NCBI GenBank assembly: GCA_019637685.1
Contig: JAHBVF010000034.1
Span: forward strand, 1-64,000
Direction of reading: 5' to 3'
Source of the DNA: Caldilineaceae bacterium
GTDB lineage: Bacteria; Chloroflexota; Anaerolineae; Caldilineales; Caldilineaceae
Length of the DNA: 64,000 nucleotides
Under the pieces are notes generated by a model. It ran no database searches, was not told the origin of the DNA, and worked only from the letters and a program-made list of their open reading frames with translations. A program made the position numbers and the translations under genes. Each line of letters begins with the position of its first letter. Position 1 is the stretch's first letter. Of the stretch, positions 23,297-31,316 are shown one piece after another.

Positions 23297-26200
23297 TCAC
23301 CGATAAATCTTCAGATTCTTCAAATGGGCCAATGGAGAGACGTCCGTCACACGCGTATTCATCAGATACAGTTCTTGCAGGTTGGTCAACCCCCCCAGAG
23401 GCGTCACATCCCCCACCTGCGTAGAAGTCAGGTACAGGGATTGCAGGCTTGTCAACCCCGCCAGGGCCGTCACATCCCCCACCTGCGTAGAACTCAGGTC
23501 CAGGTATTGCAGGCTGGTCAACCCGGCCAGGGGCGTCACATCCCCCACCTGCGTAGAACTCAGGTCCAGGTATTGCAGGCTGGTCAACCCGGCCAGGGGC
23601 ATCATATCGCCCACCTGCGTATCACTCAGGGACAGGCTTTGCAGGCTCGTCAATCCCGCCAGAAACCGTAAATCCTCCGTCTCTTGGATGATCAAACCAA
23701 GACCAGGCAGGTTCTTCAGTTGGCTTTGTAGTTGTGCCACCTGTTCCTCACTCAGCTCAATTCTAAGCTTTCCGGTAGCAATTCTTTCTTTTATGGGCGT
23801 CACATCTCTCACCTGCGTATCACTCAGGAACAAGGATTGTAGGCTGGTCAATCCGGCCAGGGGCGTTACATCCCCTACCTGCGTGTTCCTCAGGTCTAGG
23901 GTATTCAGGCTGGTCAACCCGGCCAGGGCCGTCACATCCCCCACCTGCATACCATTCAGGGACAGGACTTGCAGGCTGGTCAATCCAGCCAGGGCCGTCA
24001 CATCCCCCACCTGCGTACCATTCAGGAACAAGACTTGCAGGCTGGTCAACCTAGCCAAGGGCGTTACATCCCTTACTTGCGTGTTTATTAGGAGCAGAGA
24101 TTGCAGGCTGGTCAACCCGGCCAGGGGCGATACATCCCCCACCTGCGTATCTACTAGGAGCAGGAATTGCAGGCTGGTCAACCCGGCAAGGGGCGTCATA
24201 TCCCCCACCTGCGTAAAACTCAGGTCCAGGACCCGCCCCTCGTCCGGGCAAAGCGCGGCAGCGTGGCGCGCCATCAGTGCAGCCGCCTCCCCCGTGCGCT
24301 GGTCCAACAGTTCCCAAAAGGCCCAGGCCAGCAGATGATAGTTCCGAGCCTCCTCTGGATTCTCTTGCGCGGCTGTCAGCAGCGTCTCCAGCAGTTCTTT
24401 CTGATCCCCCGGCTGCACAAAACCGGCCATCAGTGTAATCGTCTCTGTCCAGGCCTTCTCCCCCGCGTGCTCTTTCACCACCTGCACCACCTGATGGGAG
24501 GCCGCGATGTGCTGGGCAGCCAGAAACTCCTGAAAGGTGCGGTGGGCGAAGTCATAGACTTCCTGGGTCTGAGGCTGGAGCAGGCCGGAACGATCGGCCA
24601 GATAGCGGGCAATGCGCGCCCCGTCCAGCCCCCACTTTTCAATCAGCCGCACCGCATCGCCCCGGGTAATTGTGGACTGCTCCCGCCCCAGCATCCAAAA
24701 GGCGATCTCGCCCAGGTGGCGACGGGCACTATCCGGGCGCAGGGGGTTGACGCCGTAGCCGGAAATATCCACCTGGCGAGCCTCGTCCCGGTCCAGCAGC
24801 ATATCCACACAGCGGTTGTAGAGACGGATGCGGTCCCGGGGCAGTTCCCGCTCTTCGGTCAGATTCAGGGCGCAGAGCATCGCCCCGATCAGTGGGGTGG
24901 CGGCCAGATGGCGCAGTTCGGCACGCTGGGCCAGGGCCGCGCGCAGCCGCTGCTCTCGCTCTGGGATGCGGCTCTTGTCGGCGTACTTACAGTTGGTATC
25001 GGCCATAGCCGCGTGCCATTGGGTCACAAAGCCGTCGATGCGGTCGTCGTCCAGGGGTTGCAGGGCCACAAAGTCGAAGCCCAGCCGGGTCAGTTCAGGC
25101 TGGGTGCTCTCCCGGCCCACCGCCGCGGGCCGCCCGGAGAGGACAAAGAGGGTTTCCGGGGCCATTTCCAACAGCTTCTCCACCCATTCGATGGCCTCCT
25201 GGCGTTTGGCCTCGTTGATTTCGTCCAACCCGTCCACAAAGATAGCGGCCCGTTTCTGTCGCAACTGTTGCATAGCCCATCCCTCCGGCGCAGAACCGGC
25301 CAGCAGTTCCATGCCATCGCCCCGGTAGGCCAGGGGCAAGTCGGCGATAGATGGCAGGGGCTGCTGGCTGTAGTCCCGCAGTTGGAGAAAGAAGGGCAGC
25401 CGATTTTGCCAAAGGGGGAAGTCCTCGTCCAGATTGTGGCGGGCCATCTGCACCGCGGCCCAGCGCAGGAGGGTCGTCTTGCCCAGGCCCGCGGGCGCGG
25501 TCACTACCAGCCGTTTGCCCAATCCAAAGGCTTGGGACACGGAAAGGATTTCCGGGGTGCGCTGGTCATGGCGGCCTGCTAGCAACAGCCGGGCGTCTAT
25601 TTCTTCCGGAACGGGGCCGTCATTCGGTTCGTCGCTGGTGTGGGCCAAACGCATTTTGACAAAGGCCACGCTCAGAGGCTGGCGCGCGCCGTCCACCAAT
25701 GGCACGCCGAAGAGACGCAGCCGGTCCAGGGCGCTGGCCAGGGCCGTGCGATAGTCCTGTTCGAACTGGCCGTGCTGGCCTCGGCGCTGAACGCCGTAGC
25801 TCTCTTGCAGAATCGCCTGCTGATTGGCCAGCCCCCGGCGCATCCCGTCCAGCAGGTGGTCCGTATCCTGCAAAAGCTGGCCGGTGGTGTCGCGGGTAAA
25901 GTGGGGAATCTGCTCGGCCGCGGCAAAGAGGGCGTCGGCGCTGATAGCGAGGATGCGGCGGTAGTAGGCCCGCTGCTGCTCCGACCAGCCGGCGGGGGCC
26001 GGGGGTGGGGTGGCGCTCAGTTCCCGGCGAAAGGCAATGCGGTCAAACTTCGTCTCAATGAGCAGGGAGAGGGCGCGGCGGTTCATTACCTCTTTGGCCG
26101 CTTCCACCGCCTGCTCCACTTCTCCCTCTGCCGGGGCCGCGTTCTCCCCCACAAAGAGTTCGGCCACCCGTTCCGCCACCTCATCGCCGATTGTCTCGAA

Positions 26201-26404
26201 GATAAAAGGCGCGTTGCGTTTGGCCGTGCGGTCACCACCGCTCAGGCTGTCCACGATTCCGGCAATATCCAGGCTGTCGGCCAGCGTCTCGGCGATGTCG
26301 CCGCCGGTGAGAAAGCCCAGATCGGTTTTGCGCAGGGCATAGGCAAAGAGGACGCGGGCGAAGGTGGGACCGAAGAGTTTTGCCAGCAAAAGAGAGAGTT
26401 CCAT
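23297..26404 (-). CDS. NACHT-type NTPase with C-terminal leucine-rich repeats (bacterial NLR-like)
   Basis: A 1035-residue STAND NTPase. The N-terminal helical region (1-290) is not a recognised effector. The NACHT core has Walker A APAGLGKTTLL (about 303-313) and Walker B with the extra acidic residues, IFVDGLDEIN (about 389-398), then LSGRPAA (sensor 1-like). The helical/winged region includes DFAHRTFQEFLAAQHI, typical of NACHT proteins. About twelve leucine-rich repeats of 22 residues (TQVGDVTPLAGLTSLQ-type) fill the last 300 residues. A 40-residue non-LRR island interrupts them after repeat seven. ATG 26404 has AGGAG 7 bases upstream. Characterised bacterial NACHT proteins defend against phages; here the ligand and effector are unknown. 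Confidence 0.85.
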   Translation of the reverse strand: MELSLLLAKLFGPTFARVLFAYALRKTDLGFLTGGDIAETLADSLDIAGIVDSLSGGDRTAKRNAPFIFETIGDEVAERVAELFVGENAAPAEGEVEQAVEAAKEVMNRRALSLLIETKFDRIAFRRELSATPPPAPAGWSEQQRAYYRRILAISADALFAAAEQIPHFTRDTTGQLLQDTDHLLDGMRRGLANQQAILQESYGVQRRGQHGQFEQDYRTALASALDRLRLFGVPLVDGARQPLSVAFVKMRLAHTSDEPNDGPVPEEIDARLLLAGRHDQRTPEILSVSQAFGLGKRLVVTAPAGLGKTTLLRWAAVQMARHNLDEDFPLWQNRLPFFLQLRDYSQQPLPSIADLPLAYRGDGMELLAGSAPEGWAMQQLRQKRAAIFVDGLDEINEAKRQEAIEWVEKLLEMAPETLFVLSGRPAAVGRESTQPELTRLGFDFVALQPLDDDRIDGFVTQWHAAMADTNCKYADKSRIPEREQRLRAALAQRAELRHLAATPLIGAMLCALNLTEERELPRDRIRLYNRCVDMLLDRDEARQVDISGYGVNPLRPDSARRHLGEIAFWMLGREQSTITRGDAVRLIEKWGLDGARIARYLADRSGLLQPQTQEVYDFAHRTFQEFLAAQHIAASHQVVQVVKEHAGEKAWTETITLMAGFVQPGDQKELLETLLTAAQENPEEARNYHLLAWAFWELLDQRTGEAAALMARHAAALCPDEGRVLDLSFTQVGDMTPLAGLTSLQFLLLVDTQVGDVSPLAGLTSLQSLLLINTQVRDVTPLARLTSLQVLFLNGTQVGDVTALAGLTSLQVLSLNGMQVGDVTALAGLTSLNTLDLRNTQVGDVTPLAGLTSLQSLFLSDTQVRDVTPIKERIATGKLRIELSEEQVAQLQSQLKNLPGLGLIIQETEDLRFLAGLTSLQSLSLSDTQVGDMMPLAGLTSLQYLDLSSTQVGDVTPLAGLTSLQYLDLSSTQVGDVTALAGLTSLQSLYLTSTQVGDVTPLGGLTNLQELYLMNTRVTDVSPLAHLKNLKIYR

Positions 26405-26451
26405 CACACGACTCCTGGCGGTGGGGGTGGGCGTTAGAAACGATTGCGCCT

Positions 26452-26481
26452 ATTATAACGCAGACGTGCATATTCTGTCCC
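26452..26481 (-). promoter_or_regulatory. Possible promoter of the NACHT gene
   Basis: On the minus strand a perfect TATAAT (26457-26452) is preceded at 18 bases by GGGACA. It would start transcription about 40 bases upstream of the ATG at 26404. The -35 is poor. Confidence 0.4.
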
Positions 26482-26502
26482 GCGGCTTACGCGATCTTCC
26501 AC

Positions 26503-26538
26503 AAGACCTGCCAGGTTTCGGAAAACCTGGCAGGTCTT
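26503..26538. repeat. Palindrome AAGACCTGCCAGGTTT
   Basis: A 16-bp perfect stem (26503-26518 with 26523-26538). A close relative with GTGCCAGGTTT occurs at 57136-57169, so this is a dispersed intergenic palindrome that may also act as a bidirectional terminator. Confidence 0.7.
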
Positions 26539-26595
26539 ATACCCCCTCCATTCTTTGACAACTCCCCCCACTCCGGGTATATTTATCCGAGCAAA

Positions 26596-26628
26596 AGAAG
26601 TTCGACTTTTCCGAAAAGTCGAACTTCT
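26596..26628. repeat. Dispersed palindrome AGAAGTTCGACTTTT (copy 2)
   Basis: A 15-bp perfect stem (26596-26610 with 26614-26628) ends only seven bases before the tRNA 5' end. Confidence 0.75.
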
Positions 26629-26635
26629 GAAATCC

Positions 26636-26709
26636 GGGCGAATAGCTCAGTTGGTTAGAGCACCTCCCTTACAAGGAGGGGGTCGGGGGTTCGAGTCCCT
26701 CTTCGCCCA
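26636..26709 (+). tRNA. tRNA-Val (anticodon TAC)
   Basis: A 74-base cloverleaf. The acceptor stem pairs GGGCGAA (26636-26642) with TTCGCCC (26702-26708), with discriminator A. The D arm is GCTCAGTTGGTTAGAGC, the anticodon stem CCTCC/GGAGG has loop CTTACAA (TAC at 26670-26672), and the T loop is TTCGAGT. CCA is not encoded. A terminator hairpin follows. Confidence 0.96.
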
Positions 26710-26731
26710 CACAGCCCATCGGGCAAGCGCA

Positions 26732-26759
26732 GGCCAGCCTATCCGGGCTGGCCGTTTTT
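26732..26759 (+). terminator. Rho-independent terminator after tRNA-Val
   Basis: An 8-bp GC-rich stem (GGCCAGCC at 26732-26739 with GGCTGGCC at 26746-26753) is followed by GTTTTT. Confidence 0.85.
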
Positions 26760-26844
26760 GTCTCCTGAAACCGATTATCCCAGAATCCGGTTTTCTGCAT
26801 TCAGGTGCTATTCGACTATCAATACCCGTAGAAGCTCAGCCCCA

Positions 26845-27068
26845 ATGCCATCGATAGCCAGATTTCACGGCCTAATCGTCTATATGTACACTGAGTATGA
26901 TGAAGTCCATCATCTCCCGCACTTTCATATGCGGTATGCTGAACTTTGGGCAAGTTTCAGCCTGGACCCATTGTCTTGGCCTGGGCTGAAATGTATACAG
27001 ACGAGTTGAAAGAGAATTGGCGGCTCATACAAATGGGCCAACAACCAAAGCCAATTCCTGGTCTATGA
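26845..27068 (+). pseudogene. Decayed DUF4160 gene
   Basis: The first frame encodes MPSIARFHGLIVYMY...LPHFHMRYAE, the N-terminal half of a DUF4160 protein, then drifts into unrelated residues and stops near 27009. In a second frame the sequence resumes with WAEMYTDELKENWRLIQ, the typical DUF4160 C-terminus, ending at TGA 27066-27068. The gene is therefore broken by a frameshift near 26960 with loss of roughly 15 internal codons. DUF4160 and DUF2442 genes are usually adjacent pairs, and an intact DUF2442 gene follows 12 bases later. Confidence 0.75.
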
Positions 27069-27080
27069 AGGAGGTACATA

Positions 27081-27386
27081 ATGTACCACGAACTTTTTCG
27101 AGTCACGGGTTTCCAGATTGTTGAAGAGTATACGCTACGCGTCCAATTCGACGACGGAAGCGAACAGACAATCGACTTTCGTCCCGTCCTCTTTGGGCAA
27201 ATGTGGGGTCCGTTGCGTGATCTGGCCTTCTTCAATCAGGTGCGTTTGGACCCGGAAGCCGAGACGCTTGTGTGGCCGAATGGAGCCGACTTCGATCCCG
27301 AGACCCTACGCAATTGGCCCAAATACAGAGAGAACCTGGCCCGACGCGCCCAGAGTTGGGAAAACAGTACAATCGCCGTAGGATAA
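27081..27386 (+). CDS. DUF2442-family protein
   Basis: A 101-residue protein with the DUF2442 pattern: LRVQFDDGSEQTIDFRPVL, MWGPLRDLAFFNQVRLD, ETLVWPNGADFDPETL. GGAGG lies just before ATG 27081. The family has no proven biochemical role, but DUF4160/DUF2442 pairs are toxin-antitoxin-like in arrangement. Here the DUF4160 partner upstream is degraded, leaving this gene as an orphan. It is followed by selA after 13 bases. Confidence 0.85.
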   Translation: MYHELFRVTGFQIVEEYTLRVQFDDGSEQTIDFRPVLFGQMWGPLRDLAFFNQVRLDPEAETLVWPNGADFDPETLRNWPKYRENLARRAQSWENSTIAVG

Positions 27387-27399
27387 GCGCATCAAACGT

Positions 27400-28785
27400 A
27401 TGAAAACCACCCCATCAGCCGAATACCGCAAACTGCCCAGTGTGGACGCGCTGCTCCGCCGACCCGAAACGGTGGAACTGATCGCCCGTTTCGGCGCAGA
27501 GCAGGTGACTGACGCCATCCGCGGTCTGCTGGCCGAAAGCCGGGAGGCCATTCAGCGGGGCGAGACCGCGGCGGAGGAATCCAGCCTGGCAGCCCGGTTG
27601 ACTGTCAGGTTGGCCGCGCACAACCGGCCCTCCCTGCGCGGGGTCATCAATGCCACCGGTGTCATCATCCACACCAATCTGGGCCGGGCACCCCTCAGCG
27701 CGGCCGCGGCCCAGGCCATCCAGCGTGCGGCCACCGGCTACAGCAATCTGGAATACGACATCGACGCGGGGCAGCGGGGCAGCCGCCACACCCACGCCCG
27801 CCAACTGTTGCGAGAACTGACCGGCGCGCAGGACGCGCTGGTGGTCAACAACAACGCGGGCGCGGTCTTTCTCGTCCTGGCGGCCCTGTGTAGCGGAAAA
27901 GAAGTAGTCATCAGCCGGGGCGAACTGGTGGAGATCGGCGGCGGCTTTCGTATCCCCGATGTGCTGTGGCAGAGCGGGGCCAGACTGGTGGAGGTGGGGA
28001 CCACCAACCGCACCCATCCGCGGGATTTTGCCGACGCCATCAGCGGGGAAACCGCGGCGCTTATGCGGGTCCACGCCAGCAACTTCCAGCAGATCGGCTT
28101 TGTCACCAAACCCTCCCTGGCGGAGCTGGTGCAGATCGCCCAGGCGGTGGAGGGCGCGCCACCGCTGGTCATTGACGATCTGGGCAGCGGCACGTTCATG
28201 GACACCGCGGCCTACGGCCTGGCACCCGAGCCGACAGTGCAGGAAAGCATCGCGGCGGGCGCGGATGTCGTCGCCTTCAGCGGCGACAAATTGCTGGGCG
28301 GTCCCCAGGCCGGATTAATTGTAGGCAAGACGGACTATATCGAACGCATTCGTCGCCACCCCCTCACCCGTGCCCTGCGCGTGGACAAATTAATTCTGGC
28401 CGGGCTGGAAGCGACGCTGCAATCCTATCGGCGGGGCAAAACCGCGGAGGAAATTCCCGTCTGGCAGATGATCGCAGCCACGCCGGGGGGCCTGCAAACG
28501 CGGGCCGAAGCCTGGCGCGAGAGGCTGACCGCCGCCGGTCTCACGGCCACTGTCATCCCCGGTCAGAGTACAGTCGGCGGCGGCAGTTTGCCCGGTGAAA
28601 CCCTGCCAACCTTTCTTCTCGCCCTGGCCGTCCCCCGCCCGGACGAAGCCGCCGCGCGCCTGCGCCAAGCAGACCCGCCGGTGGTGGGGCGCATTCAGCA
28701 GGAGAAGCTGCTCTTTGACCCGCGCACAGTGGCCGAAGACGAATCGGATGCGCTGGTGCGCGCCATTCTCGGCGCGTGCACGTAG
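27400..28785 (+). CDS. selA: L-seryl-tRNA(Sec) selenium transferase
   Basis: PLP enzyme that converts Ser-tRNA(Sec) to Sec-tRNA(Sec) with selenophosphate. The 461-residue length is normal. An N-terminal domain (SVDALLRRPETVELI) precedes the fold-type I core with GVINATGVIIHTNLGRAPLS, VNNNAGAVFLVLAAL, SRGELVEIGGGFRIPDV and the PLP lysine K297 in FSGDKLLGGPQAG. Its presence implies that the organism makes selenoproteins. selB, selD and tRNA-Sec are not in this window. It sits 13 bases after the DUF2442 gene and may share its transcript. Confidence 0.95.
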   Translation: MKTTPSAEYRKLPSVDALLRRPETVELIARFGAEQVTDAIRGLLAESREAIQRGETAAEESSLAARLTVRLAAHNRPSLRGVINATGVIIHTNLGRAPLSAAAAQAIQRAATGYSNLEYDIDAGQRGSRHTHARQLLRELTGAQDALVVNNNAGAVFLVLAALCSGKEVVISRGELVEIGGGFRIPDVLWQSGARLVEVGTTNRTHPRDFADAISGETAALMRVHASNFQQIGFVTKPSLAELVQIAQAVEGAPPLVIDDLGSGTFMDTAAYGLAPEPTVQESIAAGADVVAFSGDKLLGGPQAGLIVGKTDYIERIRRHPLTRALRVDKLILAGLEATLQSYRRGKTAEEIPVWQMIAATPGGLQTRAEAWRERLTAAGLTATVIPGQSTVGGGSLPGETLPTFLLALAVPRPDEAAARLRQADPPVVGRIQQEKLLFDPRTVAEDESDALVRAILGACT

Positions 28786-28891
28786 ATGCGGGATGCGCAC
28801 TGATCTACGCACCGCACAGCAAGCACCGCACATTCCGCTTTACACACCACGCGCTATTTGAAAAGCCGTCCATCGAAACCCCACTGCTCCT

Positions 28892-29707
28892 ATGCCAAAT
28901 CTCATCTTTCTCAAACTGGGCGGCTCGCTCATCACCGACAAACGCCAGGCGGAGACCCCCCGGCTGGATGTTCTCTCCCGTCTGGCGGAAGAGATTGCTG
29001 CGGCCCGGCGGGGCGACCCCACAGTGCGGCTCGTCATCGGTCATGGCTCTGGCAGCTTTGGCCACGTGACCGCGGCCCGCTTTGGCACGCGCCAGGGCGT
29101 GCATACGCCGGAGGAATGGCTGGGCTTTGCAGCCACCGCGGACGCCGCGGCCCGGCTCAACCGCATCGTGACGGCCACACTGCTCGCCGCGGGCTTGCCT
29201 GTCTGGTCCATTCAGCCCGGCGCGACATTGCGCTGTGTGGATGGCCGTGTGGTCGCCGGCCCGGAGGAAAGCGTTCGGTTGGCATTGGAACGGGGGCTGA
29301 TCCCGCTGGTCCACGGGGATGTGGCGCTGGACAGTGTGCGGGGCGGCACTATCGCCAGCACCGAAGAAATCTTCGAATGGCTGCTGCCGTTTCTTGCGCC
29401 CCGGCGCATTGTTCTGGCCGGCGAGGTGGACGGCGTTTTCAGCGCAGACCCCCTGCGCTTTGCCCAGGCCCAGCCCATCCCCGCCATAACCCCGGCCAAT
29501 CTCGCCAGCTTGAAGGCAGCCTTTGGCGCAAGCCACGGCACGGATGTGACAGGCGGCATGGCGGCCAAAATCGGCCAGGCCGTGGAGATGGCCCAATCCC
29601 TGCCCGATCTGGATGTGATCATCTGCGGCGGGCTGCAACCCGGCCATGTGACACTGGCACTGCTGGGGGGCGATGCGTGGCCGGGAACCAAAGTGAGCGG
29701 CAGCTAA
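28892..29707 (+). CDS. Isopentenyl phosphate kinase
   Basis: Amino-acid-kinase-fold enzyme that phosphorylates isopentenyl phosphate to IPP. The 271-residue protein has LKLGGSLITDK at the N-terminus, GHGSGSFGHVTA (the IPK signature with catalytic histidine), LVHGDVALD, LAGEVDGVFSADP and GTDVTGGMAAKIG. IPK belongs to the alternative mevalonate pathway known from archaea and some Chloroflexota. Together with fni and the prenyl synthase at 8.2-10.3 kb it indicates a mevalonate-type isoprenoid route. The nearest neighbour selA appears unrelated. Confidence 0.9.
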   Translation: MPNLIFLKLGGSLITDKRQAETPRLDVLSRLAEEIAAARRGDPTVRLVIGHGSGSFGHVTAARFGTRQGVHTPEEWLGFAATADAAARLNRIVTATLLAAGLPVWSIQPGATLRCVDGRVVAGPEESVRLALERGLIPLVHGDVALDSVRGGTIASTEEIFEWLLPFLAPRRIVLAGEVDGVFSADPLRFAQAQPIPAITPANLASLKAAFGASHGTDVTGGMAAKIGQAVEMAQSLPDLDVIICGGLQPGHVTLALLGGDAWPGTKVSGS

Positions 29708-29813
29708 TCACGCCTCGCCCGTGGCCCGCATAGGATAGAAACATTACAGACTCTCCGTCCCCACTCCCCTATACTACGGGCTTGTACAATGTGGGCCTGT
29801 ATACGTACACCAT

Positions 29814-29843
29814 TTGCCAGTGAAGAATAGCCACCTGTATAAT
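29814..29843 (+). promoter_or_regulatory. Sigma70-type promoter for rseP
   Basis: TTGCCA (29814-29819), an 18-base spacer and a perfect TATAAT (29838-29843), about 77 bases before the rseP start. A second -10-like TACAAT occurs at 29785-29790. Confidence 0.6.
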
Positions 29844-29919
29844 GGACTGGCAACTTAACCTGCCGAGCCGCCTGGACAACTGCTGTTGACAGGGGCCAGC
29901 AGATGCTAAAGGAAGAAAA

Positions 29920-31284
29920 ATGGTATTGACAATAGTTTCATTTCTGCTCCTCTTGGGCGCGCTGATGTTTTTTCACGAGTTGGGCCACTATCTGGCCGCG
30001 CGGCGCAGCGGGATCGAAGTCGAGGAGTTTGGCATTTTCGGCTTTCCCCCCCGCATCGTCAAACTCTTCACCTACGACGGCACAGTCTTTTCCATCAATG
30101 CCATTCCTCTGGGCGCGTTTGTGCGAATGAAAGGCGAAGATGCAGGGGATATGTCCCCTGGCTCGTTCAACGCGGCCAGTGCCCGCAACCGGGCCATCAC
30201 TCTGGTGGCGGGGCCAGCCATGAATTTTATCATTGCGATTATTTTTTCTGTCGCCAGTGTGCTCTCTGGTTTCCCGGCCAGTGTGGCCCACCCATTGGTG
30301 GACTCCGTGACGGAAAACAGCCCGGCCGCGGCCGCGGGGCTGGAAAGCGGCGATATTCTGCTCAGCGTGGACGGCCAGCCCCTGCTGGTGGCAGCCACCA
30401 CCGGCGAACCTCTGGGCGCGAGCGATTCCCCCGAATTGGCCGATGGCAGCATTCCCCCCGCCGAGGGTATTCTGGTCCTGCGCGACGGCAAACGCATCAG
30501 CTTGAACAGCACAGGCCAATCGGGTGAAAAATTGTTGGCCGACACCACCTACACGCCTGTGCTGGGCACACAGATTACCGCGGTGGTGGAGGATAGCCCC
30601 GCGGCCGAGGCCCAATTGTTGCCGGGCGATATTGTCTATGCCGTGGACGGGGCAGCGGTTACGCCGGGCCATTCCTTGGGCAGCCAGGTGAGCGCGCGGG
30701 CCGGCAGCGAAATTGTATTGACTGTTATGCGGGGGGAGACGTGGCTTGATGTCCCTGTCTTTGCCCGTTTGAACCCGCCTGCGGGCCAGGGGTCTATGGG
30801 GATTGCGATTGACGGCGTGCCGCGTATGGTTTCCCTGCCCCTTCACCTGGCCGTATGGGAAGGCGTGCGCAACATTTTTGGCTACATTGGAATGGTCGTC
30901 TCTCTGCCAGTGATGCTGATTGCCGGGCAGCTTGCCCCCAGCGATGCCGGCTTCTCTGGGCCGGTGGGCATTGCCCAACTGGTGGGCGGCGCGGTCAACG
31001 CCACGGTTGACACAGGTTTCTGGTATCCCATTTGGCAGTTGGCAGCTATTATCAGCGCGGGCCTGGCTGTGGCCAACCTCTTCCCCATTCCTGCGCTGGA
31101 CGGCGGTCGCCTGCTCTTTATTGCCTTTGAAAAGCTGCGGGGGCGGCGGCTGGACCCGGAAAAAGAGGGGGTGATCCATTTGGTCGGATTCGCCCTGCTG
31201 TTGGGTCTGATGGTTGTCATTACTGTCAGCGATATTCGCTCTGGCCCCCAGGCCATCGATTGGCTGCGCATTCTGGGTCAATGA
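29920..31284 (+). CDS. rseP: RIP site-2 metalloprotease RseP
   Basis: Intramembrane zinc protease that cleaves membrane-anchored regulators such as anti-sigma factors. In the 454-residue chain the zinc site HELGH (H19, E20, H23) lies in the first membrane helix, followed by INAIPLGAFVRMKGE. Two PDZ-like regions (about 125-180 and 215-275) contain VTENSPAAAAGLESGDIL and VEDSPAAEAQLLPGDIV. The C-terminal membrane part has the third ligand motif NLFPIPALDGGRLLF. ATG 29920 has AAAGGAAGAAAA upstream. No anti-sigma gene is adjacent. Confidence 0.94.
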   Translation: MVLTIVSFLLLLGALMFFHELGHYLAARRSGIEVEEFGIFGFPPRIVKLFTYDGTVFSINAIPLGAFVRMKGEDAGDMSPGSFNAASARNRAITLVAGPAMNFIIAIIFSVASVLSGFPASVAHPLVDSVTENSPAAAAGLESGDILLSVDGQPLLVAATTGEPLGASDSPELADGSIPPAEGILVLRDGKRISLNSTGQSGEKLLADTTYTPVLGTQITAVVEDSPAAEAQLLPGDIVYAVDGAAVTPGHSLGSQVSARAGSEIVLTVMRGETWLDVPVFARLNPPAGQGSMGIAIDGVPRMVSLPLHLAVWEGVRNIFGYIGMVVSLPVMLIAGQLAPSDAGFSGPVGIAQLVGGAVNATVDTGFWYPIWQLAAIISAGLAVANLFPIPALDGGRLLFIAFEKLRGRRLDPEKEGVIHLVGFALLLGLMVVITVSDIRSGPQAIDWLRILGQ

Positions 31285-31316
31285 TAGCGTAGTTTTAACG
31301 AGGAAAACCCGGCCAG

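Noticed and set aside
23480-23620. Non-coding minisatellite
   Set aside because: The 66-bp periodicity is explained by 22-residue LRRs in the minus-strand gene.
24167-25582. Plus-strand frames opposite the NACHT-LRR gene
   Set aside because: Repeat structure is inherited from the LRR codons on the other strand; no independent coding evidence.
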